Assembly (NCBI GenBank): GCA_045222555.1
Contig: JBGUYY010000068.1
Location: 62,001 to 126,000 of the forward strand
Source of the DNA: UBA1756 sp045222555
GTDB taxonomy: Bacteria; Bacteroidota; Bacteroidia; Bacteroidales; WCHB1-69
Reading direction: 5' to 3'
Length of the DNA: 64,000 nucleotides
Positions 60,684 through 64,000 of the stretch are shown one piece after another. A program made the translations under genes and the position numbers. Position 1 is the stretch's first letter; each line of letters opens with the position of its first letter. The notes under the pieces are model-generated. The model saw only the letters and a list, made by a program, of their open reading frames with translations, searched no databases and had not been told where the DNA came from.

Positions 60684-63600
60684 ATGAAACAGTTTTATTC
60701 TTTTTTGATGCTCACAATGGCCCTCTGCCTGTCGTGGGGAGGTGCGAACGCACAGACCGTAACGGTTTGTGACGGTACGGCTACGAATAGCAACATTCCC
60801 GTTTATGGTTATTCGTGTGATACCTATGGTACCACTTGCGAATTCGTCATTCCTGCCTCCACGGAAGGGATGAGTTCTATGAATGGCCAAGCCATCACGT
60901 CCATGACTTTCTACTTGTCCAGCTCTGCTGCCGAAGCATGGACTGCAACTATCCAAGTTTACATGAAAGAGATATCGGAAACAACGCTTTCCAGCACGAC
61001 TGGTCCCGGTTCTTGCAATGTGGTTTACACAGGCACGTTGGACGCTACGGGGACAGAGATGACGGTGACATTTGACGATGGCTATACTTACCATGGAGGA
61101 AATCTTCTCATTGGCACCTACGTTCAAACAGCAGGAAACTATAAGACTGCCCATTTTTTTGGCATAGAAGCTGCAGGAGCGGCATGCCAATCAGGGGGAT
61201 TTAATAACAATGGTGTAAAGGACTTCATACCCAAGACAACTTTTACCTACGAAGCGCCAGCCAGCTGTCCCAAACCTACTAATATGGCGGCAGTCCTTAC
61301 TCCGGGCGACGGTTCGATTGCCACGTTGAGCTGGACGGCAGGCGGTGCCGAGACCAGCTGGGTGCTGGAGTACAGCACCTCTTCCGATTTTGCGGGAGCC
61401 GCTTCGGTGAATGTGACCGGAACTCCCACCAAAAACCTTACCGGCCTTATCGCTGAAACAACATATTACGCCCATGTGAAAGCCAACTGCGGCGGCGGTG
61501 ATTACAGCACGTGGAGCAATACTTACGAATTCACTCCCACCGATGCACTGGCAATAACTGTGGCCGATGGTTTCCAAACCAATTCTGCCATTCCATTAAA
61601 CTCCTATTCATCTGACGTACAAGGGAGTACAGGGGAATTTGTCATTCCTGCCAGCGAACTTTCCAGTATTGCAGGCATGGACATTACCAAGATTACGTTT
61701 TACCCTGTAGGCGGCTATGCGTGGACAAGCACATTCCAAGTCTATATGAAGGAAGTGGGAGGAACCACTCTCAACAGTACCTACGGACCAGAAGCTTGTA
61801 CCATCGTTTACACAGGCATGTTGGATGGTAGCGGCTCCACCATGGACATTGTCTTGGACAATGCATATACGTATGGAGGGGGAGACCTTCTCATCGGTAC
61901 CTATGTGTACACGGCAGGAGATTACATTGGGTCAACTTCCTTCAGTGGAATTGATGCTTCAGAAGCCGCCTATGCGTCTGGCACGTATGATGGAACCTAC
62001 GACGGTTCGCAAAGTTTTATTCCCAAGACTACCTTAACCTGCGAAGAATCAGCCAGCTGCAAAAAACCTCTCAACGTGACCGTTGCTGAGTTGGGCACCA
62101 CATGGGTGAAACTCAGATGGGCTGACTACTCCAGCGCGAATGAAGGGGGCTATCAGATTCAATATAGCGAGAGTGAAGATTTCACCCCAATCTATTATAC
62201 GGTGTATCCTTCTGTCATCGTGGACGGCAACACCATCACCACATACGATAATATCGACGGCCTCGATCCCAACACCACCTATTACGCCCAAGTGAAAAGC
62301 GTCTGCGGCGTGGGCGATGAAAGTGTCTGGAGCGACCTGATAAGTTTCACTACTCTGGTGGCTTGTGAGGCACCCACTGATCTTACGGCCACGGATATAA
62401 CCAACAACGCCGCTACCCTCGGCTGGACCGGATCGGCCTCCAACTATAACCTCCGTTACCGCAGGGCCTATGTGGGCGGTGACGAGCAGGACTTTGAAAG
62501 CGGTCTCGGCAATTGGACCACCATCGATGCTGATGGTGACAGTTATGGGTGGAATCTGATGAGTGTTTACGGCTTTTCTGGAGAGCCTCATGATGGATCC
62601 TCCGATATGATTGTCTCTATGAGCTACAGTGGAGGTCCTCTGACTCCCGACAACTACCTTGTTTCCCCGTTGGTGGCTCTCGGCGGTGAAATCAGCTTCT
62701 ATGCTGCCGCACAGGATGCCGAATATCCTGAGGAGTATTTCGGCGTGGCGGTGTCCACCACTTCCAACACCGATCCCAGTGCCTTCACCACCATCCAGTC
62801 ATGGCTGATGTCGGCGCATCCGAGTGGTACCAAGACTATGGGTGACTGGGGGCATTATACGGTTGACCTGAGCGCCTATGACGGACAGACCGGCTATGTG
62901 GCCATCCGCCACTACAATTGTACCGACAATTTCTATCTTCTGGTGGATGACATCACCATCACTGCTCCTGCCGGTCTTGGCGAGCCTGACCCATGGTCCC
63001 TCGTCACTAGCAGTGCCACCAGTGAGATGGTTTCCAGTTTGAATGCTGGGACCACTTACGAATTCGAGGTGCAGGCCGACTGCGGCTCGGAGGGTCTTAG
63101 CAGCTGGAGTCATTCCACCTTTGTTACCGATGTGAGCTGTGTGCCGGTGAACGGCCTCAATTTCGATGATGCCACCACTTCTACCGCTACCATCACTTGG
63201 ACTGCAGGTAGCTCCGAGACTGCTTGGAAAGTCTATCTTTACGATGAGGGCGACAACCTGATCGCCGGTTATCCCGTGGATGCCACTTCCGCCACCTATA
63301 CCTTCACCGATCTTGAGGCTAACACGCTTTATAAGGCTGGCGTCAGAGCCGATTGCGGTGGCGACGATCTCTCTATGGAACGGAATACTATCCTGCGCAC
63401 CGAATGCGACGCTATTGCCACGCTTCCTTATGAGGAGAGCTTCGAAACTGGCACTTTCTGCTGGACACTCGATGGCTTCTCTTCCGTAAACCTTGTCACG
63501 TATGCATACGATGGGAATCGTGCCATCTACGCACAACCTGCCACCACAGATCCTGTGTATGCCATTCTGCCCGCCATGTCTGATGATATCAGCGGTCTCT

Positions 63601-64000
63601 TCCTGAATTTCTATTGGACCAACAACGCTTCTGGCTATGATGTGGGTACACTCTACGTGGGATATCTCACTGATGTGGATGACTATTCCTCCTTCGTTTC
63701 AGTCGCAACGATTGACATGTCGTCTTCAAGCCTCGCTTACGCAAAAAGCCCTGACTATCTCTTTGACGGAGCCCCCGCCGGTAGCCGTATGGCCCTCAAA
63801 TATGTTATGGGAGCGTATGGGCAAATCTATATTGACATGGTCACCGTGGATGAGGTTCCTGCTTGTCCCACCCCCTCAGCCTTTGCAGTTGACGATGTCA
63901 CCGGCCACACTGCCACCCTCAGCTGGACCGCTACTAATGCTACAACATATAATGTAGATTATAGAACCGCTGCTTATGAGATTGGCAATACGGAGGAGTT
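60684..64000 (+). CDS. Giant secreted fibronectin-III / cleaved-adhesin-like protein (3' truncated)
   Basis: A frame open from ATG 60684 to the window end; 1105 codons are visible without a stop. A signal peptide (LMLTMALCLSWGGANAQ) is followed by a duplicated beta domain of about 190 residues each (FVIPASTEGMSSMNGQAI and FVIPASELSSIAGMDI, each ending GLLIGTYV/DLLIGTYV). Then come fibronectin-III units (GLDPNTTYYAQVKSVCG) and a cleaved-adhesin/MAM-like domain around 62480-62970 (FESGLGNWTTIDADGDSYGW; VDDITI), and again near 63430-63850. This is typical of huge T9SS-exported adhesins or proteases such as gingipain-type adhesin regions. The end, presumably with a sorting tail, is outside. Confidence 0.85.
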   Translation, partial: MKQFYSFLMLTMALCLSWGGANAQTVTVCDGTATNSNIPVYGYSCDTYGTTCEFVIPASTEGMSSMNGQAITSMTFYLSSSAAEAWTATIQVYMKEISETTLSSTTGPGSCNVVYTGTLDATGTEMTVTFDDGYTYHGGNLLIGTYVQTAGNYKTAHFFGIEAAGAACQSGGFNNNGVKDFIPKTTFTYEAPASCPKPTNMAAVLTPGDGSIATLSWTAGGAETSWVLEYSTSSDFAGAASVNVTGTPTKNLTGLIAETTYYAHVKANCGGGDYSTWSNTYEFTPTDALAITVADGFQTNSAIPLNSYSSDVQGSTGEFVIPASELSSIAGMDITKITFYPVGGYAWTSTFQVYMKEVGGTTLNSTYGPEACTIVYTGMLDGSGSTMDIVLDNAYTYGGGDLLIGTYVYTAGDYIGSTSFSGIDASEAAYASGTYDGTYDGSQSFIPKTTLTCEESASCKKPLNVTVAELGTTWVKLRWADYSSANEGGYQIQYSESEDFTPIYYTVYPSVIVDGNTITTYDNIDGLDPNTTYYAQVKSVCGVGDESVWSDLISFTTLVACEAPTDLTATDITNNAATLGWTGSASNYNLRYRRAYVGGDEQDFESGLGNWTTIDADGDSYGWNLMSVYGFSGEPHDGSSDMIVSMSYSGGPLTPDNYLVSPLVALGGEISFYAAAQDAEYPEEYFGVAVSTTSNTDPSAFTTIQSWLMSAHPSGTKTMGDWGHYTVDLSAYDGQTGYVAIRHYNCTDNFYLLVDDITITAPAGLGEPDPWSLVTSSATSEMVSSLNAGTTYEFEVQADCGSEGLSSWSHSTFVTDVSCVPVNGLNFDDATTSTATITWTAGSSETAWKVYLYDEGDNLIAGYPVDATSATYTFTDLEANTLYKAGVRADCGGDDLSMERNTILRTECDAIATLPYEESFETGTFCWTLDGFSSVNLVTYAYDGNRAIYAQPATTDPVYAILPAMSDDISGLFLNFYWTNNASGYDVGTLYVGYLTDVDDYSSFVSVATIDMSSSSLAYAKSPDYLFDGAPAGSRMALKYVMGAYGQIYIDMVTVDEVPACPTPSAFAVDDVTGHTATLSWTATNATTYNVDYRTAAYEIGNTEE

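Overview
The window is a chromosomal segment of a bacterium of the phylum Bacteroidota, most likely order Bacteroidales. Four things point there: type IX secretion (T9SS) C-terminal sorting domains on secreted proteins, a gldH lipoprotein gene, a RicT/PSP1-gldH pair, and the Bacteroidota promoter element TAnnTTTG in front of many genes. Meso-diaminopimelate dehydrogenase and Na+-NQR subunits fit an anaerobic or gut-type member. Species cannot be named from sequence alone. No phage, IS element or CRISPR array was seen, and no gene-free stretch exceeds about 300 bases.

Layout. 1-7300: end of a MATE exporter, then an AraC regulator divergent from a TolC-HlyD-permease-permease export operon that carries no ATPase gene. 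7379-11034: threonine aldolase and a GH2 beta-mannosidase. 11042-20053 (minus strand): aroE, a DedA protein, two paralogous secreted TPR proteins, an RlmL-type rRNA methyltransferase, batD and a fused batB-batC. 20150-21850: orphan AbiEi-like protein and CorA. 21860-26328 (minus): Rel (p)ppGpp enzyme, endonuclease III and an SSS-family symporter. 26508-26847: tRNA Thr-Tyr-Gly and a terminator. 26872-29400 (minus): two secreted proteins of unknown function whose promoter regions are near copies. 29507-32805 (minus): a very large multi-cofactor flavoprotein; the divergent M20 amidohydrolase follows.

34184-39878 encodes a FISUMP/P-domain surface protein and a propeller/outer-membrane protein of over 1000 residues. 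39917-47122 holds ddh, engB, a secreted M4 metalloprotease with a T9SS domain, a CsgG-like protein and a BamA/TamA-like barrel. 47181-49124 holds a 48-residue lipoprotein, an outer-membrane protein, a LysE-type exporter and tRNA-Met. 49162-53168 holds a possibly frameshifted secreted protein, ricT, gldH and rocD. 53203-56964 holds an outer-membrane beta-barrel gene followed by nqrCDEF without nqrA or nqrB. The end carries a 5-formyltetrahydrofolate cyclo-ligase with an N-terminal extension, a cadherin-like repeat protein with a T9SS tail, and the start of a giant fibronectin-III/adhesin-like protein that runs off the window.

The best candidates for undescribed biology are the 1074-residue single-chain flavoprotein (2Fe-2S, FAD/NAD, 4Fe-4S, BFD-like and DAO modules), the split nqr locus, the BatB-BatC fusion detached from moxR/batA, a T9SS-tail-like module placed at the N-terminus of a FISUMP protein, and the duplicated secreted-protein locus behind the tRNA cluster.
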